This document shows, piece by piece, positions 1-8,764 of a stretch of 64,000 nucleotides of DNA; positions within the stretch are counted from its first letter, which is position 1; each line of letters starts with the position of its first letter. Both the position numbers and the translations under genes were made by a program. The stretch is taken from positions 106,062 through 170,061 of the forward strand of contig NZ_BMUC01000013.1 of assembly GCF_014649995.1 (NCBI RefSeq). The letters are read 5' to 3'. The notes beneath the pieces were generated by a model, which was given only the letters and a program-made list of their open reading frames with translations, made no database searches and was not told the origin of the DNA. Source of the DNA: Streptomyces griseoflavus (GTDB taxonomy: Bacteria > Actinomycetota > Actinomycetes > Streptomycetales > Streptomycetaceae).

Positions 1-165
1 GTCCGCATGGCGCTGGTCCCGGCAGTGATGTCCCTGCTCGGCCGCGCCGCGTGGTGGCTGCCCAAGCCCATCGACAAGGTCCTGCCCGACCTCGACATCG
101 AGGGCGAGAAGCTGAACCACCGACTGGCCGAGGAAACGCGCGACGAGACCCTCGTTTCGGCCTGA
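1..165 (+). CDS. MMPL-family transporter, C-terminal end (partial)
   Basis: The gene enters from outside the window. The 54 visible residues include R-M-A-L-V-P-A-V-M, then a Trp pair (AAWWLPKP) and VLPDLDIEGEKL. This is the usual last transmembrane segment and cytoplasmic tail of actinobacterial MMPL (RND superfamily) lipid or drug exporters such as ActII-3 relatives. A strong hairpin follows 28 bp after the stop. Family assignment rests on the tail only, so substrate cannot be said. Confidence 0.7.
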   Translation, partial: VRMALVPAVMSLLGRAAWWLPKPIDKVLPDLDIEGEKLNHRLAEETRDETLVSA

Positions 166-193
166 CCCCCGCACCGTACCCCGGACGCACCAC

Positions 194-227
194 GGAGGAC
201 GGGACCCGCACGACGGTCCCGTCCTCC
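194..227 (+). terminator. Hairpin terminator after the MMPL gene
   Basis: A perfect 13-bp inverted repeat (GGAGGACGGGACC and its complement) with an 8-nt loop lies 28 bp past the transporter stop codon and is followed by a C-run and TTT. This is the usual form of a GC-rich Streptomyces terminator. Confidence 0.75.
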
Positions 228-796
228 CCCCGTTTGCCCCACCCTTCCGACCGCGTCGGGAAGGGACCCGGATCTCGCCGATGCGGCCCGCCACCGAGAC
301 AGGGGCCACCAGGACGGGGTGCGGCGGACCACGGACACCCCAGACCTCCGGCATCACCACGTCCGCGGACGCGGCCCGGAACGCCCTCGGCAGGCGCGGG
401 GCGGCTGTCTCGCTCCACAACGGCCATGCCACGTAGGTCAACTCGCCCCGACGTGACGTCGGCGGCCTTCCTCTGTGGGCTGCCGTCAGTGGTCGGCGGC
501 AGTCGAGATCCGGGCAAGGAGGGTCCTCGCCTGCCCTGGGCCGGCGCGCAGCCAGGCCGTCAGGCGCTCTCGCACGCTCTCCGCAACCAAGGCGCGGGCG
601 GGTTCGATGCCGCTTTGATGAGGTCGCTGACAGCCGGCAGCGGAGTTTCACCGGACGAGACACGGCCCTCACCAGGCAGGGCCTGGTCCACGGCCGGGTG
701 GCCGGCCTGCTCCCACCAGGTCGGTGAGCCGGGGCCTGGTTGGCGTGCCGTGCTCGGCGGGTGGACCCTTGAAGAACCATGAAGGGAGTGCGGACG
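228..796. other. Gap with no assignable gene
   Basis: No start or ribosome-binding site supports a gene here, although several open frames run through by GC bias. On the minus strand one frame (about 607 down to a stop at 486) has strongly GC-biased third positions and reads ..GIEPARALVAESVRERL.., which may be the tail of a broken gene, but I cannot name it. The end of the gap holds the ribosome-binding site of the next gene. Confidence 0.3.
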
Positions 797-1609
797 ATGG
801 GACGGTACGTACGTGCGGGCGCACTGGACGTCTGGACCGAGCAGGTCGGCACCGGGCCTGACGTCCTGCTGGTCGGAGGGCTCGGTGACACCGTCGAGTC
901 CTGGCAGTTCCAACTCGACGGGCTGGCCGACCGCTACCGGCTGACCACCTTCGACAATCGAGGGGCGGGCCGGACCGCCATGCCCGAGGGCCCCGTCTCG
1001 GTAGAGGCGATGGCGGATGACGCCGCCGCGCTGCTGCGGGCACTGGACATCCCCTCCGCCCATGTCGCCGGCTTCTCCGGCGGCAGCGTCATCAGCCAGG
1101 AACTGACCCTTCGCCACCCCCACCTGGTACGCAGCCTGGTCCTGCAGAGCACTTGGTCGGTGCCGGACACCTACCTGCGCCGGTGGGGCCTGTTCGTCCG
1201 CCGGCTGGTCGAGACCGCCCCCGACGAACGCACGTTTCTCGAAAGCTTCTTCCTGGACATCTACACGGCCCGGGCGCACAACGACGGGACGGTCGACCGG
1301 TTCATCGAGGACGCGCTTGCCTTCCCGCACAAGCAGACCGCCGAGAACCTGAAGCGCTTCCTCAACGCCGTCTTCGACCACGACACGACGAACCGTCTGC
1401 CGGACATCGGAGTGCCGACACTGGTGCTCGCCGGCGGCCGCGACTCCACCAGCCGCCCCGAACTCGGCCGCGCCGTCGCCGACGCCATCCCCGGCGCCCG
1501 GTTCGCGGTCATGGAGGAGGAAGCACACCAGCCGTTCCAGGAGATCCCCGACGAATGGAACGCCCTCGTCGACGTGTTCTGGCGGGAGGCGGAGCCCCGC
1601 ACCGCGTGA
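797..1609 (+). CDS. Alpha/beta hydrolase
   Basis: A 270-residue soluble alpha/beta-hydrolase. The nucleophile elbow GFSGGS gives Ser94, with Asp216 (AGGRDS) and His244 (EEEAHQP) as the likely rest of the triad. An early GLGD loop supplies the oxyanion region. An upstream ATG at 779 is in frame, but GGGAG lies 9 nt before the ATG at 797, so that start is preferred. The protein resembles pimeloyl-ester or 3-oxoadipate enol-lactonase-type esterases in layout. The substrate is unknown. It stands alone on the plus strand. Confidence 0.85.
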   Translation: MGRYVRAGALDVWTEQVGTGPDVLLVGGLGDTVESWQFQLDGLADRYRLTTFDNRGAGRTAMPEGPVSVEAMADDAAALLRALDIPSAHVAGFSGGSVISQELTLRHPHLVRSLVLQSTWSVPDTYLRRWGLFVRRLVETAPDERTFLESFFLDIYTARAHNDGTVDRFIEDALAFPHKQTAENLKRFLNAVFDHDTTNRLPDIGVPTLVLAGGRDSTSRPELGRAVADAIPGARFAVMEEEAHQPFQEIPDEWNALVDVFWREAEPRTA

Positions 1610-1865
1610 CCACGAGAAACCCCGAGCCTGAGAGCGTGGGCCTCGTTTCAAGATCAGCAGTGATCGAGGGCCTCGCGCCGGAGTGTGCGGATAGGCATCA
1701 CGCAGTGCGCGTGCATTCGTGGAGAGGTCAAGACGGCCGTCCTCGGCCAGGGCGTCCCTGGGACCGCACGAGACAGCGGTGGACAGCAAGGGCCCGGCCC
1801 CCTTCCCGCGCCAATGTGCGGACGTCTTCGGGGAGATGAGCCAGGACTCCTGTTATGGTGCGCCG

Positions 1866-2297
1866 ATGTCAGCGATCAGACAGTTCCAAGTGACCTTCGA
1901 CTGCGCGGAACCTGCGCGCCTCGCCGCTTTCTGGTGCGAGGTGCTGGGGTACGTCGTACCCACGGTCCCGGAGGGCTTCGCCACGTGGGAGGAATACCAC
2001 CGCTCGCTGCCGCCTGAGGACGAGATCTACTTCGCGTGCACCGATCCCTCCGGTGTCGCTCCACGCCTGCTCTTCCAGCGAGTTCCCGAAGGCAAGGTCG
2101 TCAAGAACCGGGTGCATCTCTGTGTGCGGGCCGGCGCCGGACTCGTGGGTGACGAGCGCCTGACCACACTCGAGGCCGAATGCGCACGGTTGATGGCTCT
2201 CGGCGCGAAACACGTACTGACGCAGCGCGCCGATGGCGTCAACGAGTCGTGCATCACGATGCAGGACATCGAGGGCAACGAGTTCTGCCTCGATTAG
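1866..2297 (+). CDS. VOC (glyoxalase/bleomycin-resistance fold) protein
   Basis: A 143-residue protein beginning MSAIRQFQVTFDC followed by the typical VOC opening P-A-R-L-A-A-F-W-C-E-V-L-G-Y. It ends with the second betaalphabetabetabeta unit (DIEGNEFCLD), where a Glu/Asp metal-ligand position is common. A long upstream extension in the same frame looks non-coding. The start at 1866 matches the domain boundary. VOC proteins of this single-domain type (Glyoxalase_6-like) are usually small-molecule-binding or metal-dependent enzymes; no specific role can be read here. Confidence 0.8.
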   Translation: MSAIRQFQVTFDCAEPARLAAFWCEVLGYVVPTVPEGFATWEEYHRSLPPEDEIYFACTDPSGVAPRLLFQRVPEGKVVKNRVHLCVRAGAGLVGDERLTTLEAECARLMALGAKHVLTQRADGVNESCITMQDIEGNEFCLD

Positions 2298-2482
2298 ATG
2301 CCGCGCCCCTCGGCCGCCCCGAAGGGCGGCCGGGCCGGTCAGCAGGGCGGGGCGTCGGCACCGTCACGTGAGGAGTGGCGCCGGCCGGCAGCGGGACCAG
2401 GAGGGGCGTACTCCTATACGGCGGTGGGCGACACGAAGACCTCCATCCTGCGCGTGGGGCGGTAGCTCCCTCGCCGCGAGGG

Positions 2483-2692
2483 CCTGCTCGGCCTGTGGAT
2501 TCCGAGACGGCCCCAAGCCCTTGCACGTCCGGCAGTGGACGTGCGGCGAATGTGGCACCGCGCACGACCGCGACCACAACGCAGCCCGCAACGTCCTCTT
2601 CGAAGGACGCCGAATCGTCGCCGCCGGACGGGCGGAGACGCTAAACGCCTGTGGAGCGCCGGTAAGTCGGGCACACGTGCCCGCTCCCGCCG
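2483..2692 (+). pseudogene. Fragment of a TnpB transposon nuclease gene (3' end)
   Basis: About 205 bp match, with only about 15 differences by eye, the 3' end of the tnpB gene at 51449-51653. The encoded piece holds the zinc finger (CSACG..WTCGECG), the last RuvC motif (HDRDHNAARN) and the tail RRIVAAGRAET. Everything upstream of the finger is missing, no start is present, and no matching left end is seen. It is therefore a remnant of an IS200/IS605 insertion, or a relic left by recombination with a full copy. Confidence 0.85.
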
Positions 2693-2801
2693 AGCAGCAG
2701 GCCGGCCCTCTCCTGGCTCCTGGCAGCCCACGCTGCACCGGCGGCGGTCCGAGCGGCACAGCATCATCAGCGCCCCGGGTCCGTGGGCAGCGATCCGCGT
2801 C

Positions 2802-2821
2802 AACTGACCAGCTAGTCAGTT
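2802..2821. repeat. Dyad symmetry at the edge of the AT-rich segment
   Basis: AACTGAC and its exact complement GTCAGTT are separated by six bases. The dyad sits where the composition changes, 173 bp before the small membrane-anchored gene. It could be a repressor operator of TetR/MarR size or a weak terminator; no regulator gene is adjacent. Confidence 0.4.
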
Positions 2822-2994
2822 AAGTTGGGTGCGGCTCAGTCTCTGAAGCTTCGCAGGTGACGGAGTCAGATTCGCCAGCCGGAACCCGCTTGACCACATT
2901 CTCATTTTTTGAAGCGCTACAGGCCAGAGTCACAAACGAAACTTCAGCCTGCGATTCAGTTTGAGACGACATATATGCGTTACGGAGTAAAGAA

Positions 2995-3423
2995 GTGCAA
3001 AGTGTACTGACACTGCTTGGAGCGATTCTCGGTGGGACTCTGGTTCTCTTGGGTGATGTCATTCGACGCAGAGTCGAAAGACGCAAAGAGGAAGTGAATC
3101 GTCTCGTAGAAGTGAGTGTGCGACTCTCCTCGATGTACAACCGCTTGTGTGGGCAGATCCTCGACGCCTCCATAGCTGGTGTAGCAGCGTCAGATCTGAC
3201 CGCTGCAGATCCTCTCCGCTACGAAGTGACGACCCAGTTCTTCATGACTCCGGGTAGTGAGCAGCTTCGCTCTCAGGCTTCCCGTCTGATGGATGCGTAC
3301 TACCGGCTTCGGGATTCGTACGGGCAGGATTCGGCCTGGGTCGCAGCTCGCGATGAGCACGGTGTGGCGGTGCGCGAGTTCGAGGCCGCTGTTCGCGTCA
3401 TCCTGCACCGTAATCACATCTGA
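2995..3423 (+). CDS. Small N-terminally membrane-anchored protein of unknown function
   Basis: A 142-residue protein starting at GTG with GGAG seven bases upstream. Residues about 3-23 form one hydrophobic helix (VLTLLGAILGGTLVLLG), followed by a very basic, coiled-coil-like stretch (RRRVERRKEEVNRLVEV) and a soluble alpha-helical domain rich in Arg, Tyr and Asp. It therefore looks like a signal-anchored cytoplasmic protein. The base composition is clearly AT-richer than the neighbours, suggesting acquisition. Similar short hypothetical proteins occur in Streptomyces, but no function is known to me. Confidence 0.6.
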   Translation: MQSVLTLLGAILGGTLVLLGDVIRRRVERRKEEVNRLVEVSVRLSSMYNRLCGQILDASIAGVAASDLTAADPLRYEVTTQFFMTPGSEQLRSQASRLMDAYYRLRDSYGQDSAWVAARDEHGVAVREFEAAVRVILHRNHI

Positions 3424-3562
3424 TGTTCTGCCGGATCTCGGGGCGACCTGTTATTCAGCTCAAGGAGCACCAGGCAGACCAGAGGTCGACGCAACCCTAC
3501 AACTCCTGCCCGCCAACACCCCGACGGCACTGCCCGGTTGGGAGGGGTTTATCTTCTCGGGC

Positions 3563-4453
3563 ATGGATCATCAGGGAGAGTTTCGTCGGGCAGCGCTTGA
3601 GCTGGGCATCCCGGGCGACGAGATCAGCAGGTTCAGCCAGCACCTTCGTTTGTCGATCGGATTGTCCGTAGGCGGTGGTTCTCCCGTCGGGCAGTTCGGT
3701 GGGTTGCCCCGGCTGCCGGTGGGCATGGAGTGGCCGTCCGCCGGGGACGTTCCGTTGCCGTTGCTCCTTTCGGTCGATTGTGGGGCGCTGCCGAGAGTTG
3801 ACGGCTTCGGCCTGCCGACGGGCGGGACGCTGCTCTTCTTCGTGAACCAGGAGATGGACCATGAGGACAGTTCGGGGAGGTACGCGCGAGTCGTGTATGT
3901 ACCGGACGGCACCCGAACCGCGGCCGCGGAAGCCCCCAGCTCCGAGTGCCTCCGCGAAAAAGTCGACGTCAGCGCCGAGCTCCAAGCGGAACTGCCCCTC
4001 TGGCTCCAGGAGGGCGACGAGGACGAGGACTGGCACGAGTTCTGGGAGAATCTCGATTGGGAGGACATGTCGCCCTTCCAGCAACAGTTGTTCCGGTACA
4101 TGGAACGTGACCTGCCGCACCTCGACGCACTTCGAGCTCTGGCCCACGACCTCTGGCCGTCTGGCGCCGGCGTTGCCATCGGCGGGTATGCCGATGACGA
4201 GGTGATCAACAACATCGCGGAGCAGAGCCTGGCGGGACGCGAGAAGGCAGGCGACATCCCAGCCATCCCGACCGGGAAATGGTATTCCCACCTGGAGAAG
4301 GAAAAGCACCGGTTGACGAGCGAATGGATATCGCTCGTCAGTGAATCCCGGGTCTACGAGGAGTACTGCACGAGTTTTGTGATCCGCCACGACCACTTGG
4401 CCGCCGCCCGGGTGGACAAGGCGCTGGCCGTGACCACTTTCGAGGCCCCGTGA
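3563..4453 (+). CDS. DUF1963 (YwqG-like) domain protein
   Basis: A 296-residue soluble protein with the DUF1963 pattern: a GGxPxGQFGGLPRLP segment near residue 40, then W-P near PVGMEWPSAG, an internal acidic loop (EGDEDEDWHEFW), and a late G-GYADDE block. These features recur in YwqG-family proteins, whose biochemical role is unknown. The frame is open further upstream, but the homology begins at about this ATG. There is no strong Shine-Dalgarno sequence (a GGAGGG lies too far upstream), so the start is uncertain by a few codons. Confidence 0.7.
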   Translation: MDHQGEFRRAALELGIPGDEISRFSQHLRLSIGLSVGGGSPVGQFGGLPRLPVGMEWPSAGDVPLPLLLSVDCGALPRVDGFGLPTGGTLLFFVNQEMDHEDSSGRYARVVYVPDGTRTAAAEAPSSECLREKVDVSAELQAELPLWLQEGDEDEDWHEFWENLDWEDMSPFQQQLFRYMERDLPHLDALRALAHDLWPSGAGVAIGGYADDEVINNIAEQSLAGREKAGDIPAIPTGKWYSHLEKEKHRLTSEWISLVSESRVYEEYCTSFVIRHDHLAAARVDKALAVTTFEAP

Positions 4454-4681
4454 CCAGGTTCGACGACCTCTACCGCTGGGAGGGGGCCGGTGAAGGCTGT
4501 CCAGGCGTCCGCACCTACGTCCACACCCGGGTCGTCGGGGTTCCTGCTGTCTCGGACGGGAGGGGTGAGGCAGGTGTCGCTCTGGTCCGCGTGGATGCCG
4601 GGTGCAGGGGCGCGCATGGTGGGATCGCCCGGTGTCACCCGCCCGAGAACCTGAATCGACGGTCGCATCGTCTTCCTGATC

Positions 4682-5230
4682 ATGCAAAGCGTGACAGACC
4701 CCGACGAGGCAGAGCTCGTGCGTCGCATCGCCTGCGGCGACCGGGCGGCGTTCGACGAGTTGTATCGGCGTACCTCGCCCTGGCTGGCGGTGCGGCTGCG
4801 TCGCCGCTGCGCTGACGACGACGTCATCGCCGAAGTGCTCCAGGAGACCTACCTGGCGGTCTGGCGGGCAGCCGGCAGCTACGCAGGCTCCGTGACCGCG
4901 GGCAGTGCGGTGGGGTGGCTCTGGACGATCGCCGCGAACCGTCTCGTCGATGCGTTCCGCCGACGAGCCCGGCACGAGCGGGTGCCGACCATTGCCCTGG
5001 TCGAGACGACCGCGCCGGCCGCCGAGGACGAGGTGATGGCGAATCGCGTCGACCAGAACCTCGAACAGGCGTTGCTCCGGCTGCCACCGGAGCTGCGCCA
5101 GGTACTGCAGGCGATGGTGCTCGACGACTTGTCGGTCCGGCAGACGGCGGTACTGCTCGGCATGCCGGAGGGCACAGTGAAGACCCGCGCGCGGCGGGCC
5201 CGGATCGCGTTGCGGGAGGCGCTGTCATGA
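4682..5230 (+). CDS. ECF-family RNA polymerase sigma factor
   Basis: A 182-residue sigma factor. Region 2 covers about residues 10-85 (AFDELYRRTSPWL, then VLQETYLAVWR) and region 4 about 120-180 (LRQVLQAMVLDDLSVRQTAVLLG followed by PEGTVKTRARRAR). It would direct RNA polymerase to a private set of promoters, very probably including its own. Its stop overlaps the ATG of the next gene (ATGA), whose product has an anti-sigma-like Cys motif, so the pair is translationally coupled. The ABC genes follow in the same operon. Confidence 0.9.
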   Translation: MQSVTDPDEAELVRRIACGDRAAFDELYRRTSPWLAVRLRRRCADDDVIAEVLQETYLAVWRAAGSYAGSVTAGSAVGWLWTIAANRLVDAFRRRARHERVPTIALVETTAPAAEDEVMANRVDQNLEQALLRLPPELRQVLQAMVLDDLSVRQTAVLLGMPEGTVKTRARRARIALREALS

Positions 5231-6027
5231 CTCATCCCACCCCCCTGATGCTGGCCCGTTACGCGGATGGCGGGCGCGGACTCGACGACGCCGCGCTCTG
5301 GTCCATCGAGGTTCATCTCGACGCGTGCGGGAACTGCCGTGAGGGACTCGTCGCACACGTCACCCCGGCCACGGCGGACCTGCTCGACCGTGTCGCCGTC
5401 TCGCTCGACCGGACGATGGCAACGAGCCCGCCTCCGGCCCGGCAACACTCACAGGCACAGGCCGTGAGCCGACGCTGGCTGGCATGGACGCTGCTGCCCT
5501 GGCTGGCGGTGACCGTCGCGGTGCTGGGGTGCGGCGTGCTCCTCAACTTCGCCGAACCGAGCCTGCCTTCACTCGTGCTGCTGCTCGCCCCGGTGGCTCC
5601 GCTGCCCGGCGTCGCGGTGGTCTGGAGCCGGCGGAGCAACCCGGTCTGGGAACTGATCGCCACCACACCCGCAGCCGGCCTGGCCATGGTGCTGCGGCGC
5701 ACGTTCGCGGTGCTCGTCGTCGTGCTTCCGGCGTTGCTGGCGGCAGGCGTGAGCACCGGAACCTCACTGGCTCTGTCTCTGCTGCCGTGCCTGGCATTCA
5801 CTGCGGCCGCCCTGGTGCTCGGCGCGTTCATCGGCGTGCGGCGCGCGGCTGTCGGACTCGGAGCAGCCTGGTCCACGGCCGTCCTGGTGCCGAGCGTGGC
5901 GGCCCAATCCCTGTCTCCGGTACTGCAGCCGGACAGCACCGCCGTCTGGGCGGTGATCACCGTGGCCCTTGCCGCGAGCACCGTGCCGGCCGCGCCTCAC
6001 TTCCACCGCCTTACCAGCGGCAACTGA
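5227..6027 (+). CDS. Putative anti-sigma factor with zinc-finger and membrane domain
   Basis: A 266-residue protein. The N-terminus carries H-L-D-A-C-G-N-C near residues 29-37, the HxxxCxxC core of zinc-binding anti-sigma (zf-HC2) domains. After a linker to about residue 78 come about six hydrophobic helices (for example LLPWLAVTVAVLGCGVLL). The start overlaps the sigma gene stop by ATGA. The likely role is membrane-bound control of the ECF sigma factor, but the large multi-helix C-terminus is unusual for a simple anti-sigma and could couple it to the downstream transporter. Confidence 0.75.
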   Translation: MTHPTPLMLARYADGGRGLDDAALWSIEVHLDACGNCREGLVAHVTPATADLLDRVAVSLDRTMATSPPPARQHSQAQAVSRRWLAWTLLPWLAVTVAVLGCGVLLNFAEPSLPSLVLLLAPVAPLPGVAVVWSRRSNPVWELIATTPAAGLAMVLRRTFAVLVVVLPALLAAGVSTGTSLALSLLPCLAFTAAALVLGAFIGVRRAAVGLGAAWSTAVLVPSVAAQSLSPVLQPDSTAVWAVITVALAASTVPAAPHFHRLTSGN

Positions 6028-6050
6028 CTATTCATCCACAGGAGATCCGC

Positions 6051-6845
6051 ATGCGAGCGGTGAGTTCCGCCGAAACGGCCCCCACCCTTCATCCCTTTCT
6101 CGTCCACGCCGAAGAACTGCGTGTCCGGGCCGGCCGCCACTTGGCCGTCGACGGCCTCGACCTGGCCCTGAAGGCCGGCGTGCATGGTGTGCTCGGACCG
6201 AACGGCGCCGGCAAGACCACGCTGATGCGCGCGCTGTCCACCGTCATCAAACCCGCCGGCGGCTCGTTGACGCTGCTCGGCACGCGGGTGGACGGCCGTG
6301 CCGACCTGCGCGAGGTGCGCCGCGGCCTGGGGTATCTGCCGCAGCAGTTCGGCTTCTATCCGCGGTTCACCGTCCGGGAGTTCGTCGAGTACATGGCCTG
6401 GCTCAAGGAAATGCCCAAGACCGCGATACCTGACGCCGTGCAACGTGCGATCGATCGAGTAGGTCTCACCGCCAAGGCTGACACCAGGATGAAGGCGCTG
6501 TCCGGCGGCATGCTGCGTCGGGCCGGCATCGCGCAGGCCATCGTGAACGACCCCGAACTGCTGCTGCTCGACGAGCCCACCGTCGGACTCGATCCCGAAC
6601 AGCGTCTCACCTTCCGCGACCTGCTGCGTGACCTCGGCACCCACAGCTGTGTGCTGGTCTCCACCCACCTCATCGAGGACGTCGTCGCCGCCTGTACCGA
6701 CGTCATCCTCATGCACGAAGGCCGACTCCTCTTCCAGAGCACCCCCGACGACCTGATCGCCCGCGGCGGGCAGGGCGACGCGGGCGACAGTCCGGCGGAG
6801 CGCGGTTACTCCGCGATCCTGCGTCAGCACCGGAGCAACGCATGA
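6051..6845 (+). CDS. ABC transporter ATP-binding protein
   Basis: A 264-residue ATPase: Walker A GPNGAGKTT at 49-57, signature LSGGM at 150-154, Walker B LLLLDEP at 170-176 and the switch His in STHL. The best-matching layout is the CcmA/NatA-type exporters. AGGAG stands 7 nt before the ATG. It lies 23 bp after the anti-sigma gene and overlaps the next membrane gene by ATGA, so all five genes form one operon. The substrate is unknown. Confidence 0.9.
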   Translation: MRAVSSAETAPTLHPFLVHAEELRVRAGRHLAVDGLDLALKAGVHGVLGPNGAGKTTLMRALSTVIKPAGGSLTLLGTRVDGRADLREVRRGLGYLPQQFGFYPRFTVREFVEYMAWLKEMPKTAIPDAVQRAIDRVGLTAKADTRMKALSGGMLRRAGIAQAIVNDPELLLLDEPTVGLDPEQRLTFRDLLRDLGTHSCVLVSTHLIEDVVAACTDVILMHEGRLLFQSTPDDLIARGGQGDAGDSPAERGYSAILRQHRSNA

Positions 6846-8152
6846 ACCGCATCCTCACCATCGAGCTCCGGCGGTCGGCCGCTCTCGGCGCCGCGCTCCT
6901 GATGGCCGTCGCCGGCGCGATCGTGCTCCACGCCACCGCGGGGCGATGGTCCAGCGGGTGGATGGCGTTGGCCAGTACGCAGCGTGAATACCTCGCGATT
7001 CTCTCGCCGCTCGCGATGGCCGCAGGCGCTTGGGATTCCTACCGCAGGCACCGGGCGAACGTCGCCGAGTTGTTCACCACCGTGCCCCGCCCGCGACGGC
7101 AGCACATCGTGCCGATCCTGCTCGCGACCGGCCTGGCGGTAATCGGCGCGTACCTGGTCACGCTCCTCGCGGCGGCACCACGGATCGCGGACACGGCGCG
7201 TTACCTTCCGCCGGCCGCGTTTGCCGTCGTGGTCGTCGGGCTGGCCGCGATGATCGCCTCGGTCTGGCTCGGGCTGGCCGTCGGACGCCTGGTACCGGCG
7301 CTCGCCACCGCACCCGCGCTGGCCGTGATCGGCTTCGTGCTGCTGATCTTCGCGCCCCATGCCCTTCCGGACGGTGGAGTCACGGCAGCGTTCTCCCCTG
7401 TCATGGGGATGAGCATGTTCAGCGACTACGACACCGTCAGTGGCGAGGTCAGCGGCGCCCAGGCACTGTGGATGGTCGCGGTCGCGGTGGCCGGTGTCGT
7501 GCTCTTCGCCGCCCACAACCGCAAGGTCGCGTTCACCGCACTGTTCCCTCTGTCCCTCGGGGCCACGGCCGCGGTCCTGGTCGTGCCGACCGGCGATGCC
7601 TACGATCACAAACGGCTCGACTCGGTCGCCCAGGAACTGGTGTGCACTGACGACACTCCGCGGGTCTGCGTCAGCCGGGCACATGAAGGGCTGCTTCCGG
7701 AGGTGCTGCCCAAAGCCCGGCACGCACTGGAGCTCCTGGCGGGAACACCGGTCGTCGCGGCACACGAGGACACCACCACGTTCACTCCTCCCACCTCACC
7801 GAGGCCGCGGGCCGACACCGCGCTGATGACGATCACGGTCGACAAGCACGGTCACCTCGCCCACCGGGACCGGTTCGAAGCGACCATGCTCACCAACGTG
7901 TTCACCGGCCCTCTCAGTTGCGGAGACAGCCGGAACTTCCAGGTGGCCACCGCTGCGGCCTACTGGCTGCTCGACCGGGAGCCGACCGTCGGTCCCAAGG
8001 GCCTCGAATTCGAGGACCCGGAGGCCGAGAAGCTGTGGAAGGGCCTGAAGGCACTGCCGCGCGCCGAGGCCGACGCCCGGGTGACCGCCGTCTACCAAGC
8101 CGCCCGGAAGTGCCAGGACACCACCACCATCCTGACCCGGAGCGCGCGATGA
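6842..8152 (+). CDS. ABC-transporter-associated membrane protein with extracytoplasmic domain
   Basis: A 436-residue protein with about six hydrophobic helices in the first 250 residues (for example LLIFAPHALP, ALWMVAVAVAGVVLFAA), then a soluble domain of about 180 residues that contains four Cys (LVCTD, RVCVS, LSCGDS, RKCQDT), probably exported and disulfide-bonded. Its ATGA overlap with the ATPase gene makes it the likely permease subunit. The fusion of permease-like helices to a large exported domain is reminiscent of ABC-2 systems in sigma/anti-sigma operons. No family name is offered. Confidence 0.75.
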   Translation: MNRILTIELRRSAALGAALLMAVAGAIVLHATAGRWSSGWMALASTQREYLAILSPLAMAAGAWDSYRRHRANVAELFTTVPRPRRQHIVPILLATGLAVIGAYLVTLLAAAPRIADTARYLPPAAFAVVVVGLAAMIASVWLGLAVGRLVPALATAPALAVIGFVLLIFAPHALPDGGVTAAFSPVMGMSMFSDYDTVSGEVSGAQALWMVAVAVAGVVLFAAHNRKVAFTALFPLSLGATAAVLVVPTGDAYDHKRLDSVAQELVCTDDTPRVCVSRAHEGLLPEVLPKARHALELLAGTPVVAAHEDTTTFTPPTSPRPRADTALMTITVDKHGHLAHRDRFEATMLTNVFTGPLSCGDSRNFQVATAAAYWLLDREPTVGPKGLEFEDPEAEKLWKGLKALPRAEADARVTAVYQAARKCQDTTTILTRSAR

Positions 8153-8745
8153 GAGGGCTGACGCTCTACGCCCGCTCGCGCCGGGTTCCTGCGGCGTTCG
8201 GTGCGGCGGTCGCGGGCATGGCCATCGCCTGGCTGCTGGCGGCGGCCTTCAGTGACGCGGACGAGGTGAGCAGCGCCGTACGCAATCTGACGGTGCTGCT
8301 CCTCGTGGCTGTCGTCACCGCCACGCTCGGCAGCCCCGACGACAGCCTGGACCGCACGGCGGCAAGACCGTGGACGTGGTTGCGGATGTCCCACCTGGTC
8401 ACGGCCGTGGGGTTCGTACTCCTGCTCCTGCTGACCACGCTGCTCACCGGCACACGATTCGGGCCGTTCGGATCTGTCGTCCGTGACACGGTCGGCCTCC
8501 TGGGCCTGACGGCACTGGGCGCAGCCACGGTCGGTGCCACCCGGTCGTGGTTCGTACCGCTCGGGTGGACGCTCTGCGCGGCGGTGTTCTCGGGCACGGG
8601 CACTGCGGGGGAGGCACTGACCTGGCAGGCCCAGGCGTCCGGGAGCCGACCCGCAGCCGTGGTCGCCACAGTGCTCGCCGTCACCGGAGCAATCGTCTAC
8701 GTGAGCCGTGGCCCTCGTCCCCGAACACCGTCGGAGAACGGCTGA
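8149..8745 (+). CDS. Integral membrane protein, last gene of the sigma-ABC operon
   Basis: A 198-residue protein with five or six predicted membrane helices (AAVAGMAIAWLLAAAF, LLLVAVVTATLG, VGFVLLLLLTTLL, VVATVLAVTGAIVYV). It is translationally coupled to the preceding gene by ATGA and probably forms the second permease half. A basic C-terminal tail would be cytoplasmic. No recognisable family motif. Confidence 0.75.
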   Translation: MRGLTLYARSRRVPAAFGAAVAGMAIAWLLAAAFSDADEVSSAVRNLTVLLLVAVVTATLGSPDDSLDRTAARPWTWLRMSHLVTAVGFVLLLLLTTLLTGTRFGPFGSVVRDTVGLLGLTALGAATVGATRSWFVPLGWTLCAAVFSGTGTAGEALTWQAQASGSRPAAVVATVLAVTGAIVYVSRGPRPRTPSENG

Positions 8746-8764
8746 GCAGGAGGCCACCGACCAA

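Noticed and set aside
560-1789. Long minus-strand frame opposite the hydrolase gene
   Set aside because: Runs antisense to a clear alpha/beta hydrolase, has no ribosome-binding site and its amino acids are Arg/Gly/Pro/Ala-biased as expected for a shadow of high-GC coding DNA.
3497-4975. Long minus-strand frame opposite the DUF1963 and sigma-factor genes
   Set aside because: It spans two different plus-strand genes and has no start signal or domain.
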